A model generated the notes under the pieces. The model searched no databases, was not told where the DNA came from, and saw nothing but the letters and a program-made list of their open reading frames with translations. A stretch of DNA of 25,109 nt from JBHOQX01 sp042408595. Lineage in GTDB: Bacteria > Chloroflexota > Chloroflexia > Chloroflexales > Roseiflexaceae. Every line of letters starts with the position of its first letter. The stretch's first letter is position 1. The DNA is taken from assembly GCA_042408595.1 (NCBI GenBank), contig JBHOQX010000018.1, positions 1-25,109 of the forward strand, in the 5' to 3' direction. Of the stretch, positions 24,056-25,109 are shown one piece after another. The position numbers were made by a program, and so were the translations under genes.

Positions 24056-25109
24056 ATGCTCATCCAGCGCCCAAACGAAGACAGCCTGGTCGCGCGGGCG
24101 GTGGCCGGCGACGCGGACGCGTTCGGGGAGCTCTACCGGCTCTACCACGACGCGATCCACCGCTACATCGCCGCCCGCATCCACAACCCATCGGACGCTG
24201 AGGACCTGGCAGAGCAGGTCTTTCTGAAGGCGTGGGAAGCGCTGCCCGGCTACGAGCAGCGCGGCCTGCGCTTTTCGAGTTGGTTGTACCGCATCGCGCG
24301 CAACTTGGTGATCGACCACCTGCGCGCCCAACGCCCGGCCCGCGCCGATCCGCTGCTCGACCACGCCGATCTCGAATGTCGCCAGGGCACCACCCTGGAG
24401 CAGGTCCTGCGCGCCGAGCAATCGGCGGCGCTGGCTTCAGCCGTCTCGCAGCTCCCGCCCGAGCAGCAGCAGGTGATCGTTCTGCGCTTCGTGCGCGGCC
24501 TGGACCATGCCGAGGTTGCCCGCATCCTGGACAAAAGCCGCGGCGCGTGCCGCGTCATCCAGCACCGTGCGCTCGCTGCACTGGGCCGGATGCTCGGCAG
24601 CACCTTTCTGCTGCTGGCGCTGGTCGCCCTGCTCCTCACCGGCGGCGTGGCGGTCGCCGCCGAGCGCTCGCTCCCTGGCGGGGCGCTCTATCCGCTCAAG
24701 CGGTTCGGCGAGCAGGCGATCCTCGCGGTCACACCCGGCGGCGACGCCGCGGCGCGCCTGCACCTCAGGCTCGCGCAGCGCCGGTTCGAGGAACTGCGCG
24801 CGCTCGCGGCGTCCGGCGCTGCTCCCGCCGATTGGCGCGCGGCGGCCCAGGCCTACGCCCAGGAGATACAGGCGGCGCGGGCCATGCTGGAGGCGCCCGC
24901 GCTCTCGCCGGAGCACCGGGCGGAGCTCGCCGCCGAACTGCGCGCCGCGACGGTGGAGCACGCTCGCGCGCTGGAGTCGCTGCGCGCCGCTGCGCCTGCC
25001 GACATGGCGACCGCACTCGACAGCGCGCTCCACGCCGCGCGCGGCGGGGCAGCCCCCCCAGGCGATAGGCCGCCACCGCCGCCGCCCCGGCCCGGCGCCG
25101 CCGCCCCGG
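24056..25109 (+). CDS. ECF-like sigma factor fused to a membrane segment and DUF5667-like domain (partial)
   Basis: An open frame from ATG 24056 runs off the right edge without a stop (351 codons seen). Residues ~20-93 are sigma-70 region 2: FGELYRLYHDAIHRYI, DAEDLAEQVFLKAW, FSSWLYRIARNLVIDHLR. Residues ~128-180 are region 4: LPPEQQQVIVLRFVRGLDHAEVA then a helix-turn-helix ending RALAALGRML. The same frame continues through one hydrophobic helix (~183-202, FLLLALVALLLTGGVAVAA) into LPGGALYPLKRFGEQ, the hallmark of DUF5667. A charged Ala-rich helical region and a Pro-rich tail follow. In related genomes I would expect the DUF5667 protein to be a separate gene, so the fusion is notable. It would tether a sigma factor to the membrane, perhaps as a sensor. 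ATG 24590 could start a separate shorter protein but has no RBS. There is no obvious link to the NRPS genes. Confidence 0.85.
   Translation, partial: MLIQRPNEDSLVARAVAGDADAFGELYRLYHDAIHRYIAARIHNPSDAEDLAEQVFLKAWEALPGYEQRGLRFSSWLYRIARNLVIDHLRAQRPARADPLLDHADLECRQGTTLEQVLRAEQSAALASAVSQLPPEQQQVIVLRFVRGLDHAEVARILDKSRGACRVIQHRALAALGRMLGSTFLLLALVALLLTGGVAVAAERSLPGGALYPLKRFGEQAILAVTPGGDAAARLHLRLAQRRFEELRALAASGAAPADWRAAAQAYAQEIQAARAMLEAPALSPEHRAELAAELRAATVEHARALESLRAAAPADMATALDSALHAARGGAAPPGDRPPPPPPRPGAAAP

Overview
The window is very GC-rich and densely coded, with every convincing gene on the + strand. A member of the Chloroflexota is the best guess. The surface protein ends in a short hydrophobic tail (IFLPLVAR) of the kind common at the ends of exported Chloroflexota proteins. 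A sigma factor is joined to a DUF5667-like segment, and the secreted subtilase and the DUF11/PPC protein also fit. This assignment is inference; there is no rRNA or other marker gene.

Bases 1-21866 read as the right-hand part of a nonribosomal peptide synthetase (NRPS) cluster. It opens with the C-terminal end of one NRPS (carrier domain plus a decayed epimerization-like domain and an acidic tail). Next come a bifunctional ATP sulfurylase/APS kinase that makes PAPS and a secreted subtilisin-family protease. A 2691-residue bimodular NRPS follows, with order C-A-T-C-A-T-E. Its first A domain has an aromatic-type (Tyr-like) code and its second the canonical threonine code. A tightly packed operon then encodes a sulfotransferase (8 bp overlap with the NRPS), an MFS exporter (4 bp overlap), a GT1-type glycosyltransferase, a formyltransferase (4 bp overlap), a WecE-type sugar aminotransferase, a type II thioesterase and an Sfp-type phosphopantetheinyl transferase.

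Taken together, the genes suggest an exported nonribosomal peptide carrying an aromatic residue followed by D-allo-threonine. It would be decorated with sulfate (PAPS synthase plus sulfotransferase) and with an N-formylated 4-amino-4,6-dideoxyhexose (aminotransferase, formyltransferase, glycosyltransferase). There is no type I thioesterase, reductase or other release domain in the window, no dTDP-sugar supply genes (RmlA/RmlB type) and no MbtH-like protein; these must lie elsewhere.

Bases 21970-25109 are probably outside the pathway: an exported DUF11-repeat/PPC protein with a strong ribosome binding site, then an ECF-like sigma factor fused in frame to one membrane segment and a DUF5667-like extracytoplasmic part, running off the right edge.

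The most unusual sequence-level feature is a set of in-frame low-complexity inserts at three matching loop positions in both A domains of the large NRPS. Several are made of 7-bp tandem repeats, and one matching pair differs in length by exactly three heptamers (21 bp, 7 residues).
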